A stretch of 22,164 nucleotides of DNA from JBJYKD01 sp049310025 (GCF_049310025.1 NZ_JBJYKD010000037.1:1-22164); one strand, 5' to 3'. Counted from the first letter of the stretch, positions 1 to 6,497 are shown. Program-made: numbers and translations. Notes: generated by a model from the letters alone, not told the origin.

Positions 1-186
1 AAGGCAATGAAAACTAATACCGCGCCTCCAGCTCAAAGGCCACCTATAGAAAAAGCAGATGCTAAGCCACCTCGCAGACCTGCACCAGACCACCCATGGA
101 GCAAATCATGGTCCTCTCGCAGAGCTTATTCTGCCACAGTGGGGGCCAAAGCTACAATACCGGTCAGTGAGACTTCAAAACCATAA
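1..186 (+). pseudogene. 3' end of a transposase gene (partial)
   Basis: This is an open frame that enters from the left edge and ends at TAA 184-186. The last 61 residues are basic and proline-rich and include PRRPAPDHPWSK. From memory, a PxPDHPWR-like tail is found at the C-terminus of IS481/ISNCY-type integrase-core transposases. The catalytic DDE core would lie outside the window, so the gene cannot be judged intact. The same frame stays open after the stop to TAA 448-450 but has no start codon with a ribosome site; I take that as non-coding or decayed flank. The family assignment rests on one short motif. Confidence 0.45.
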
Positions 187-356
187 GTCTCTTCTCCAGT
201 CGGTTCACCTGCTTTCACTAGCGGTTCGCAGCCTGGGGTCAAGGGCGGCGCAGCCACTGACAAAATCACTGATGGATTTCACCTGACAAATTCATTGACG
301 CTTGATAGACATTTTTTTCAGCAGCTTCAAGACGTTCTTCCGGAAGGGGAGCAATT

Positions 357-461
357 ATGGTCAATAAATTTGAGCAGAAGGGAGACAAAAATAGCGGGGG
401 GAAACAATATGCCACACGAAATGGTCGAAAAGCAGAAGAAGGCTATTTAAGCAGGCAATAA
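357..461 (+). CDS. Possible 34-residue peptide, unrecognised
   Basis: ATG at 357 follows a good purine-rich ribosome site (GGAAGGGGAG, 6 nt upstream). The product is a very hydrophilic 34-residue peptide rich in Lys, Gly and Gln, with no membrane segment and no motif I recognise. It lies just downstream of the transposase tail, so it may be an accident of IS flanking DNA. Only the ribosome site argues for translation. Confidence 0.15.
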   Translation: MVNKFEQKGDKNSGGKQYATRNGRKAEEGYLSRQ

Positions 462-853
462 AACTTCACGTTTCTAATAGTGTAATAAAAGCTACTGATA
501 TTTCTGTAGCGTAAACTAAGATATATTTTTTTAAGGTCTTTTATAGGCCTTAGGTTAATGCGCCTTTTTTTGCTTTATACTGTTTTTCAAGCTATTTACT
601 TCCAGTTTTAATATTTTTTGTTCCGGTGTAATTGGACTATTTTTCCATTATTCATAACGTCACCATGTTTATGTTCATTTTTTTGATTTCATCTTATCAC
701 AACTCTGGGGGAAGTCAAGAACACCAAAACTGAAGTTTAGTGTATTATGGTTTATGTATAAAGATCGAGCTTTTCCAGCAGATTGTTAATTACCAACTTA
801 TATACATTGTCTTTAAAATAATTCTTGTAATGATTCTTATCTTTAAAATAAAG
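462..853. other. AT-rich stretch without recognisable genes
   Basis: No frame with start, ribosome site and protein-like composition is visible on either strand. The stretch contains an inverted repeat GCTAC/GTAGC (491-510) and a hairpin-like AGGC/GCCT followed by seven T (545-571). A further imperfect hairpin, ACAC..GTGT, sits near 721-745. It looks like decayed intergenic or mobile-element DNA. Confidence 0.4.
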
Positions 854-882
854 CTCCCCGACTTATGCCGGGGGGATTTTTT
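854..882 (+). terminator. Rho-independent terminator with no gene upstream
   Basis: CTCCCCG (854-860) pairs with CGGGGGGA (869-876) around an 8-nt loop and is followed by six T. It is a textbook plus-strand terminator, but there is no coding gene in the preceding 390 bp. It may end an unrecognised RNA or be left over from a deleted gene. Confidence 0.7.
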
Positions 883-989
883 AAGTCTCTGTTCCTGACT
901 ATTTATTATTTATTTAAGATTAAGACCAACCCGGGACATAATACTCGGTTACGCCTGGAAGTTCATTTTTATTTATTTTCTATATTCAC

Positions 990-1059
990 TATACCATTAC
1001 CCTTCCGCCGTTCATACCCAAAAATCCGCCAGTTGTACCCGAAAAGGCGCCAGTTGTTC
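990..1059 (-). repeat. 70-bp repeat, copy 1 (probable IS end made of ~21-nt units)
   Basis: This copy matches 2146-2215 without gaps, with roughly nine differences over 70 bp and in the same orientation. It contains three degenerate units of about 21 nt, each starting with CCGCC or GCGCC and followed by GTT..TACCC and an A-run. Read on the minus strand it begins TGAACAACTGG and ends near TGGTATAGT. Multiple internal copies of a short repeat near a TG-starting end are typical of IS21-family termini, so I infer a solo IS end. No istA or istB is present. Confidence 0.6.
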
Positions 1060-1344
1060 AATACAGTGATTATGGCATATTTTTCCTGATAAGTGATAAC
1101 TTGACTGCTGGCATAGTTGGATTATGATCCGCAATTCTTTTTGTTAGGGCCTTTTTTAATGAATCCCTATAAGGGAAGATCGCATGAGGAACTCAAAGGG
1201 AGAAGCCTGAAAGAAAAAGTCAAAGGATTAAAACAAGTAAATAAATTTTTTTGCAGGGGGTTATTAAAAGAGCCTCCTTTTTTCTCTTTATAAAGTGTAA
1301 GGAAATAATAAAAAAGAAGGAAGGTTGATTTTAAACAGTTTTAC
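1060..1344. other. Intergenic stretch, no supported gene
   Basis: A 44-codon frame beginning at ATG 1159 (MNPYKGRSHEEL...) has no ribosome site and is not supported. The remaining sequence is AT-rich. I see no RNA motif or strong hairpin between repeat copy 1 and the promoter at 1345. Confidence 0.3.
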
Positions 1345-1372
1345 TTGAAAAATGATTAATAAATTTTAAGAT
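1345..1372 (+). promoter_or_regulatory. Candidate sigma-A promoter for the 138-residue gene
   Basis: TTGAAA (1345-1350), a 16-nt spacer and TAAGAT (1367-1372). The -10 is weak (4 of 6). It lies about 60 nt upstream of the start of the gene at 1434, which has a good ribosome site. Confidence 0.4.
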
Positions 1373-1433
1373 TGGTAGGAAAAGGAATAGGCTGTATTTT
1401 AAATGAAAATTATTATGAAAGGAGTTTAATGTT

Positions 1434-1850
1434 ATGGCTACTAGAAGTTTTACCACTGATTTAACTTTAAGTGAAGTCGAACAGTTCTTAAGTGATCTTC
1501 AAGATGCAAGAGAAATATATGATAAATATGAAGAACAATCAGCTTCTGCTAGTATTATATTTGGAATGTTAGGGCTCGCAGGTGCTCCGGCAGTTATAGT
1601 CACTGTCGCAGGAATAGCGACAGGGTTTTTAGGTTATTACTATGACACAATCGAAAATACAATTACAAAGGCAATAGAGAAATTAAATCATTATAGAGAT
1701 TTCTTGGATGAGCATTCGGACTATGACCAAGTAAGAATGCAACTTACAGTAAATGTAGTCAATTTAGAAGGTAAGGAATACTGGATTCCGCAGGATTTTA
1801 AAGATATAGCTATACATTCGACATCACGAGGTTGGATACCTATCTCTTAA
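1434..1850 (+). CDS. Unknown 138-residue protein with a Gly/Ala-rich hydrophobic segment
   Basis: I do not recognise the family. ATG 1434 follows a strong ribosome site (GAAAGGAG). Residues 1-37 are acidic and helical-looking. Residues 40-69 form one Gly/Ala-rich hydrophobic segment (FGMLGLAGAP, then VAGIATGFLG), which could insert in a membrane or form a helical hairpin. Residues 71-98 are an amphipathic charged helix. The tail has alternating hydrophobic residues (MQLTVNVV) that suggest beta strands. There is no signal peptide and no Cys. The gene converges on a 71-residue two-TM gene across a shared hairpin. A Gly-rich hydrophobic core in a small protein is compatible with a pore-former, bacteriocin-like protein or phage-derived membrane protein, but nothing proves it. 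It lies between two IS-end-like repeats, which suggests acquired DNA. Confidence 0.75.
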   Translation: MATRSFTTDLTLSEVEQFLSDLQDAREIYDKYEEQSASASIIFGMLGLAGAPAVIVTVAGIATGFLGYYYDTIENTITKAIEKLNHYRDFLDEHSDYDQVRMQLTVNVVNLEGKEYWIPQDFKDIAIHSTSRGWIPIS

Positions 1851-1862
1851 TTGTCTGCTTGT

Positions 1863-1899
1863 ATAAGAAAGGCAGTTTATTTTTAACTGCCTTTCTTAT
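1863..1899. terminator. Bidirectional hairpin between convergent genes
   Basis: A perfect 15-bp stem (1863-1877 with 1885-1899) with a T-rich 7-nt loop separates the convergent genes at 1434 and 2098. The minus-strand gene's TAA stop (1883-1885) falls at the loop edge, so the stem overlaps its 3' end. No long T-run follows on either strand, so termination strength is uncertain. Confidence 0.65.
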
Positions 1900-2098
1900 T
1901 GCCATTATCTTTTTTCACTTTTCTCTGTTTAATTGAGAAATACATATTGACTATATGTAGAAAAGATAGTAATAAAGCAATAAATAAGGTAAAATAAGGG
2001 GAAATTATTTTTTCTCTTAAGTAAACATAAATCAGAACAATTGTAGAATAGAGGATTAATAGAACAAATGTCCTGTTACCGCTTGAGTCTGAATCCAT
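1883..2098 (-). CDS. Small two-TM membrane protein, 71 residues, unknown
   Basis: I chose ATG 2098, which follows GGGGAG; an in-frame TTG at 2116 lies before that ribosome site. The protein has a short polar N-terminus, TM1 at about residues 11-28, TM2 at about 34-55 and a strongly basic tail (KQRKVKK, then NKKGS). By the positive-inside rule the tail is probably cytoplasmic. The family is not recognised. A small two-TM protein convergent with a gene for a small hydrophobic protein resembles immunity or holin-like pairings, which is only an inference. Its likely -10 (TGGTATAAT on the minus strand, ending at 2144) lies at the edge of the 70-bp repeat, so the IS end may supply its promoter. Confidence 0.6.
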   Translation of the reverse strand: MDSDSSGNRTFVLLILYSTIVLIYVYLREKIISPYFTLFIALLLSFLHIVNMYFSIKQRKVKKDNGNKKGS

Positions 2099-2143
2099 TC
2101 TTATTTCACTCCCCAAATTTATACTAATGTATCTGTTGTTTTA

Positions 2144-2152
2144 ATTATACCA
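2144..2152 (-). promoter_or_regulatory. Extended -10 element at the edge of repeat copy 2
   Basis: The minus strand reads TGGTATAAT (2152 to 2144), an extended -10 that matches TGnTATAAT fully. No good -35 is visible at 17-18 bp. It points at the 71-residue membrane-protein gene, whose ATG is about 46 nt further on. Copy 1 of the repeat carries the near-identical TGGTATAGT. Confidence 0.45.
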
Positions 2153-2215
2153 TTATCTTTCCGCCGTTCATACCCAAAAATCCGCCGGTTGTACCGGAAA
2201 AAGCACCAGTTGTTC
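2146..2215 (-). repeat. 70-bp repeat, copy 2 (probable IS end made of ~21-nt units)
   Basis: Same orientation and length as copy 1 (990-1059), with the same three ~21-nt sub-units (CCGCC..GTT..TACC plus an A-run). Like copy 1 it stands alone, with no transposase genes attached. The 1.16-kb spacing encloses the pair of small unknown genes. The two copies could be relics of separate insertions or of recombination that removed the body of an IS21-like element. Confidence 0.6.
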
Positions 2216-2285
2216 CAACCCGCCAGGAAATAATAAAAAAATGTAGAAGATAGTAGTAGGGAAAAATAGGAAGGGAGACAAAAGT

Positions 2286-2474
2286 ATGTTCAAAAAAATC
2301 AGAAAGAGCCTTCTCACATCTCTTGCCTCAATAATAACCTTAGTTGCATATACGGCAGTAAATCCCGCCAGCATATGGATACTGTACGAACCGGATATCC
2401 CGGATGCTCTTAAGAAGTTTTCCGGTGGTAAAGAAATTAATAATAAAGATAAAGGCAAACTTATCGAAAGATAA
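2286..2474 (+). CDS. AgrD-like cyclic lactone autoinducer peptide precursor (Ser-type ring)
   Basis: ATG 2286 follows AGGAAGGGAG. The 62 residues have the AgrD layout. A basic amphipathic leader (MFKKIRKSLL) is followed by a hydrophobic stretch to about residue 25, the core NPASIWILYEPDIP (26-39) and a charged tail. The core aligns residue by residue with the clostridial AgrD pattern as I recall it for C. perfringens (SACLWFTHQPEEP). The hydrophobic ring residues, the (Q/E)P and the second P are all in register. Ser29 replaces the ring Cys, so the mature product would be a five-residue lactone, Ser29 to Leu33, rather than a thiolactone. The tail after residue 47 (KEINNKDKGKLIER) is longer than usual and is encoded by the 5' half of a c-di-GMP riboswitch. 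No AgrB protease, AgrC kinase or AgrA regulator gene lies in the window, so the precursor is an orphan here. Family is confident; secretion and signalling are inferred. Confidence 0.8.
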   Translation: MFKKIRKSLLTSLASIITLVAYTAVNPASIWILYEPDIPDALKKFSGGKEINNKDKGKLIER

Positions 2475-2534
2475 GGCGCAAAACCACAGGGTCTAAGGTG
2501 ATCACTTTCACTATGACAGCCTGGGCTGCCGCTT
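2446..2534 (+). promoter_or_regulatory. c-di-GMP-I (GEMM-I) riboswitch aptamer
   Basis: The conserved GEMM-I blocks occur in order. GGCAAAC (2454-2460) is followed by the helix CTTATC-GAAA-GATAAG with its GNRA tetraloop (2460-2475). Next come GGCGCAAAACC (2475-2485) and CAGGGTCTAAGG (2487-2498), then a short variable hairpin. The 3' block ATGACAGCCTGGGCTGCCG ends at 2531. The usual consensus reads GACGCAAAGCC, so two bases differ. The first ~29 nt overlap the end of the AgrD-like gene, whose TAA (2472-2474) lies inside the tetraloop-capped stem. The next gene downstream is the sigma-like gene at 2621. Recognised by eye; a covariance-model search was not possible. Confidence 0.85.
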
Positions 2535-2579
2535 ATATTTAAATGGCCCGCCATCTTTCCGATATGCGGCTCTTTTTTT
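2528..2579 (+). terminator. Expression-platform terminator of the c-di-GMP riboswitch
   Basis: GCCGC (2528-2532) and ATAT (2535-2538) pair with ATATGCGGC (2562-2570), leaving a 2-nt bulge, and are followed by TCTTTTTTT. A small internal hairpin, ATGG-CCCG-CCAT, stacks inside. GCCGC overlaps the last conserved bases of the aptamer, so the terminator and the folded aptamer compete. Ligand binding would therefore be expected to prevent termination and turn on the downstream gene. This polarity is inferred from the pairing. Confidence 0.65.
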
Positions 2580-2620
2580 GCCCTTTTAACGGATTAAAAA
2601 ATTACGATGAAAGGGGGACG

Positions 2621-2878
2621 ATGATGATGGCGAAAAAACCAAAATTAAAAGAACTCATCCTCAAAGCTCAAGGGGGAGATAAAGATGCCCTCAATCAAGT
2701 GGTTGAGCGGTTTAGACCGATAGTAAAAAAATATGCCCGCCGATTTGGCAGCGAAGATGTATACTCGGAAGTAGTGGAATGGATAATAAGGGCGACAATG
2801 AGATATAAAGAAAAAAGCGGATGGGGCAGGGAAGAACTTGAAAAATTTCTCTCTGCAAATATATCAAAAAAGACATAA
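2621..2878 (+). CDS. Small sigma-region-2-like (HTH_16-type) regulator, possibly truncated
   Basis: Three consecutive in-frame ATGs (2621, 2624, 2627) follow AAGGGGG; the third gives the best spacing. The 85-residue product contains LKELILKAQGGDKDALNQVV and then FRPIVKKYARRFG. This matches the N-terminal helices of HTH_16/sigma-70 region-2-like proteins that I know from mobile elements and clostridial regulatory loci. A second helical part (YSEVVEWIIRATMRYK) follows, but there is no region-4-like DNA-binding domain. The frame ends at TAA just after an A6 run (2864-2869), and an IS3-type end starts 18 nt later. A frameshift or loss of the C-terminus is therefore likely. It lies behind the riboswitch terminator and would be induced by c-di-GMP if my pairing is right. 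Confidence 0.7.
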   Translation: MMMAKKPKLKELILKAQGGDKDALNQVVERFRPIVKKYARRFGSEDVYSEVVEWIIRATMRYKEKSGWGREELEKFLSANISKKT

Positions 2879-2930
2879 AAAATTTTTTTCCCGGAATGTC
2901 CTGGCCCCCTATTACTTGGACTTAAACGAC

Positions 2931-3538
2931 CAACACGCCACGGTTCCACAGTATTTCTTAAAAATGCTTCATAAAATGCTGAAGGTGTCATAAATTTACG
3001 GATTCGTGGGGCCTTTCGTAAAGATAAAATTTTATATAATCATCCAGGCCTTTAAAAAATGACTTATAACTTGCAAAATCATTTAAATTAACATATTCTT
3101 TTTTCAAGGTTCTATGAAATCTCTCTTAATATTTGGGTTCCTTTCAGGCGACCTTCGTAATATCCATCTGCCAGTAAGTATTTGGTGCATCAACAGAAAC
3201 CTTTTTAAAAACTATTTCAGTGTTAGAAGAAGAGGACATCTAATAATCGGCAAAAGCAGATCCATTTCCTTGCATAGCCTGTAATCCTTTTTCTTGTTGA
3301 TAATAATTCCAAACCTTTACCTTAAGAGAAACTAATTTTTTATACCCAAAGAATGGGAATTCTTCAGCCAAATCAAAAAGCAGGGTTTTTATCATTTCAT
3401 CGGATATATATTCACCGTTAATGGTTTTTGAATAACCCGGCTTTGAGCATCCCCGCTTTGAATTAAGACTTTCTTTTTGGGGTTCATAGAAAAATGTGCT
3501 TTTTGGCATAACAGAAATTTTAAGCAGAAAGTCAAGTT
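2931..3538 (-). pseudogene. IS3-family transposase OrfB remnant
   Basis: Read downward on the minus strand, the first fragment (3538-3240) resembles the OrfB start. It has LLKISVMPKSTFFYEP, then PGYSKTINGEYISDEMIK and FPFFGYKKL, which match the usual RSTYYY and GYRKL regions. A second fragment encodes VDAPNTYWQMDITKVA, the start of the integrase core (the usual form is PNQLWQTDIT), and then a stop. After another stop comes ERFHRTLKKEYV, then FYLYERPHESVNL. After a one-base frameshift the frame continues as MTPSAFYEAF, the usual IS3 C-terminal region. Most of the DDE domain between TDIT and ERFHRTLK is deleted. At least two stops, one deletion and one frameshift make it clearly non-functional. 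Confidence 0.8.
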
Positions 3539-3636
3539 ATAGCTACCATAGAAAAATTCCCGCTTCAAGAGTTGTTTTATAATGTAACCGGGGCTAATCC
3601 CAAAAAACTGCTGTTAAAAATTGAAAACTCACATCC

Positions 3637-3665
3637 TTTACATTTTTCTGTTTAAACATTATTAT
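3637..3665 (+). promoter_or_regulatory. Candidate sigma-A promoter of the LevR-type activator gene
   Basis: TTTACA (3637-3642), a 17-nt spacer and TATTAT (3660-3665), each 5 of 6 to consensus. A transcript would start near 3672, about 50 nt before ATG 3721. If the IS element really reaches 3690, this promoter would lie in its end. Confidence 0.5.
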
Positions 3666-3720
3666 TAAATCATGTGGGGATATTGTCACAGGTGCAAAAC
3701 TTTAATTCGGGATGGTCTTT

Positions 3721-6438
3721 ATGAAAAAGATAGATGAAGTTTTTGATATGCTTGCAAAGTTGGCCGGTGAGAAGGACGGCGGGGTCTGCGCCATGGAAAT
3801 CGCCGAAAAGATGGGGATGGATAGGGCAAATATCAGCCGGTATTTGAATGAGCTGTGCAAAAATGGCAAAATAGATAAACTAAACGGCAGACCTGTGCTC
3901 TATAAACCTAAGGAGAAGAATAAAGCGGCCCCATTCCGGAGGTTAAATGACCGGCACTGTAACATAATCTCATTAGACAGGCTTATAGGTGCGGACATGA
4001 GCTTGAAGGCAGCTGTACAACTTGCCAAGGCCGCTGTGCTTTATCCGCCCGGTGGCCTTCCTGTGATGGTGCTCGGCGAGACCGGTGCAGGCAAGTCGAT
4101 GTTTGCAGAGGCCATGTACGGATTTGCCCGAGAGTCGGGGGTAATACAAGATGATGCGCCGTTTATAAGTTTTAACTGTGCGGATTATGCCGACAACCCG
4201 CAGCTTTTAGTAGCCCAGCTTTTTGGAGTCAGGAGGGGGGCTTACACCGGCGCTGAAGATGACAGGGTAGGCCTTTTAAAGAAAGCGGACGGGGGAATAA
4301 TCTTTCTGGATGAAATACACCGTCTGCCACCCCAGGGCCAGGAGTTGCTTTTCACCTATATGGATAAGGGATACTTCAGGCCTCTGGGAGAGACAGAAAA
4401 AACTGTCAAGGTGAATGTCAGGATAATAGCCGCTACCACCGAAGAGCCGCAGTCTTACCTTTTGAAAACTTTCATAAGAAGAATACCTGTGATAATAAAT
4501 CTGCCGCCTTTGAGAGAAAGGAGCCTGGCCGAAAGGTGCGGCCTTATTTGCTACTTTTTGAGGGAAGAGTCCGGACGCATAAACAGGGATATATACATCG
4601 ACAGGAACTGTTTTATATCATATTTGCTCTATGACTGCGCCGGCAATGTGGGCCAGCTGAAAAGCGATATTCAGATAGCCTGTGCGAGGGCATTTTTAAG
4701 CTATAAGTCGCAAAACAGGGAATACCTCATGATTTCATCCGAACACCTTCCGACTCATGTAAAAAGGGGGGTCATGAAGGTACATAATTACAGGGAAGAG
4801 ATAGAAAAATTAATAAATAATAACGAGGATATGCTGTATTTTTCTTCCGATGAAGATTTCGATATAATTTCTTCCGAAAGCAGTGAGGATGAGTATTTTT
4901 ATGATGTTATAGAAAAGAAACTGGATATATTAAGTAAGAGCGGTATGGATGAGAAGGAAGTAAATAGAATTTTAAATGGTGAAATAGAGAAGCACTTCAA
5001 AAGGTACATTCAAAATATGCCAGGAAAATACCGGAAAGATGAGATTTCCAAAATAGTGGGGGAGAAGGTCGTAAATGTGACGGAAAATATATTGAACCTT
5101 GCTGAGAAAAAATTAAACAGATACATGGATGAGAAGATTTTTTTCGGTCTGGCCTTGCACCTTCAAAAGACCATTGGCCGTATAGAGTCCGGCGGAAAAA
5201 TATACAATCCCAGAATTAACTTCATAAGGAAAAATTATGCGGATGAGTTTATAGCAGCCGTAGAAGCGGCCAAACTTATTGACATAGAATTCGGGGTGGA
5301 GACGCCCCTGGACGAAATAGGTTATCTCGCCATGTTCTTCGTACCTGATTCCAGAATAGAGGAGGATAAACCTGAAGGTAAGGTCGGGGTTTTGGTGGTG
5401 ATGCACGGCAATTCAACTGCAAGCAGTATGGCCCAGGTGGCCAATGACATTGTGGGTGTAAAGCACGCGATGGGCCTTGATATGCCTTTGAGCATGAGCC
5501 CGGAAGAAATGTACAAAACGATAAAAGAGTGCGCCCTTAAGATTGACGAAGGGAAGGGTGTTTTGCTCCTTGTGGACATGGGCTCCCTCAAAAATTTTGG
5601 CGATATGATATCAGAAGAGACGAATTTAAAAATAAAAACAGTGGACATGGTAACCACGCTGATGGTCATAGACGCATGCCATAAGGCGGTTATGGGGAAA
5701 GACTTGGAGGAGATATACGAATCAGCATTAAAAATAAATGCTAAAAATCCTTATACCATTCGAAGAGATGAGAAAAGAGTAGAAAACATAATAGTAACCG
5801 CATGTTTTACGGGCCAGGGAGCGGCGAAAGAATTAAAAAGAATTCTGGCAGAAGAATACTTGGTCAAGAAGGATTGTATAAAGATTATACCGCTGGAATT
5901 TATCGATAAAAATCAGTTTAATAAGATTATAGAAAGGTACCGGGAAAATTATAACCTCGTAGCGGTCGTGGGGACCCTGGATTTTTCCGTTCCGGGTATA
6001 CCGTATATACCGGCCGTTGATCTCCTGACCGGTAAAGCGAAAGACTTTGTATTGAACCTGATCGATGAAATAGATACCTATGAAAAAATAGAAGTATCTT
6101 TGGGTGAGCACATAAAAGCAGTGGATGGGAAAAAATGCGTTAGAATGTCCAAATCGGTGGTGGAAGGTATTCAAAGAGCGCTGGGATTAAAAATTCCATC
6201 AGATGTGAAGGTAGGCATAATTCTTCATATATGCTTTCTGGTTGAAAAACTGGCTTTGGGAGGAGAAGAAAATATATTTGAGGGCATTGACGATTATCAA
6301 AGAGAACATGAAAGCGAATTAAAGGTCATAAAAAACAATGTAAAGTCCATTGAAGAATATTTTAATATAGATATCGGGCTGCACGAATGCGCTTATCTTT
6401 GCCGCATGTTTCTCGAAAACACGCTGGAGGCGGTATGA
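3721..6438 (+). CDS. LevR/CelR-type sigma-54-dependent PTS-regulated activator
   Basis: This cytoplasmic DNA-binding activator opens sigma-54 promoters under PTS control. I prefer ATG 3721 over 3712 because GGGATGG lies 5 nt upstream of it. Domains in 905-residue numbering: winged HTH, about 1-65; AAA+, about 85-345, with Walker A GETGAGKS (119-126), the sigma-54 contact loop GAYTGA (173-178) and Walker B FLDEIH near 195-200. PRD1 is at about 400-545 with a likely phospho-His near 480 (LHLQ). A mannose-type EIIA-like domain at about 555-680 has MHGNST with His near 562. A Gat-type EIIB-like segment has Cys near 695 (TACFTGQG). PRD2 is C-terminal with LHICF (His near 836). All expected domains and motifs are present and the length is normal. 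It lies 5' of a -24/-12 promoter driving a lactose-family PTS operon, its obvious target. CelR of clostridia is the closest named analogue I know, so the exact symbol is left open. Confidence 0.93.
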   Translation: MKKIDEVFDMLAKLAGEKDGGVCAMEIAEKMGMDRANISRYLNELCKNGKIDKLNGRPVLYKPKEKNKAAPFRRLNDRHCNIISLDRLIGADMSLKAAVQLAKAAVLYPPGGLPVMVLGETGAGKSMFAEAMYGFARESGVIQDDAPFISFNCADYADNPQLLVAQLFGVRRGAYTGAEDDRVGLLKKADGGIIFLDEIHRLPPQGQELLFTYMDKGYFRPLGETEKTVKVNVRIIAATTEEPQSYLLKTFIRRIPVIINLPPLRERSLAERCGLICYFLREESGRINRDIYIDRNCFISYLLYDCAGNVGQLKSDIQIACARAFLSYKSQNREYLMISSEHLPTHVKRGVMKVHNYREEIEKLINNNEDMLYFSSDEDFDIISSESSEDEYFYDVIEKKLDILSKSGMDEKEVNRILNGEIEKHFKRYIQNMPGKYRKDEISKIVGEKVVNVTENILNLAEKKLNRYMDEKIFFGLALHLQKTIGRIESGGKIYNPRINFIRKNYADEFIAAVEAAKLIDIEFGVETPLDEIGYLAMFFVPDSRIEEDKPEGKVGVLVVMHGNSTASSMAQVANDIVGVKHAMGLDMPLSMSPEEMYKTIKECALKIDEGKGVLLLVDMGSLKNFGDMISEETNLKIKTVDMVTTLMVIDACHKAVMGKDLEEIYESALKINAKNPYTIRRDEKRVENIIVTACFTGQGAAKELKRILAEEYLVKKDCIKIIPLEFIDKNQFNKIIERYRENYNLVAVVGTLDFSVPGIPYIPAVDLLTGKAKDFVLNLIDEIDTYEKIEVSLGEHIKAVDGKKCVRMSKSVVEGIQRALGLKIPSDVKVGIILHICFLVEKLALGGEENIFEGIDDYQREHESELKVIKNNVKSIEEYFNIDIGLHECAYLCRMFLENTLEAV

Positions 6439-6457
6439 ATCAATGTGTGTAAGTGTG

Positions 6458-6497
6458 AAAAAAGTGTGTATTAATGGAATACACGCTTTTTATTTTT
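6458..6497 (+). terminator. Terminator after the LevR-type gene
   Basis: AAAAAGTGTGTATT pairs with AATACACGCTTTTT (14 bp including one G-U) around the loop AATGG, followed by ATTTTT. It starts 20 nt after the activator's stop and isolates the PTS operon from read-through, leaving that operon dependent on its own -24/-12 promoter. Confidence 0.75.

Larger units (their letters stand above)
2897..3690 (-). mobile_element. Decayed IS3-family (IS150-like) insertion sequence
   Basis: The plus strand at 2897 begins TGTCCTGGCCCCCTA and continues to CTTGGAC. This resembles the IS150-group terminal repeat as I recall it (TGTACTGACCCCC, then GTTGGAC). Fragments of orfB follow on the minus strand to about 3538. 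The left end is not clear. GTGGGGATATTGTCACA, ending at 3690, is a weak candidate, so the far boundary is a guess. The element is inactive because the transposase is broken in several places and the central catalytic part is missing. It separates the c-di-GMP-regulated gene from the sugar-uptake locus. Confidence 0.6.

Noticed and set aside
59..286. Open frame of 75 codons near the left edge
   Set aside because: It overlaps the transposase tail in another frame, has no ribosome site, and its composition is not protein-like.
865..1089. Open frame of 74 codons
   Set aside because: It starts inside the terminator and runs through the 70-bp repeat, and has no ribosome site.
1159..1293. 44-codon frame starting MNPYKGRSHEEL
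   Set aside because: Lys/Glu-rich like a real peptide, but no ribosome site precedes ATG and nothing supports expression.
2168..2554. Minus-strand open frame across the AgrD-like gene and riboswitch
   Set aside because: No ribosome site. It lies antisense to a convincing peptide gene and a structured RNA.
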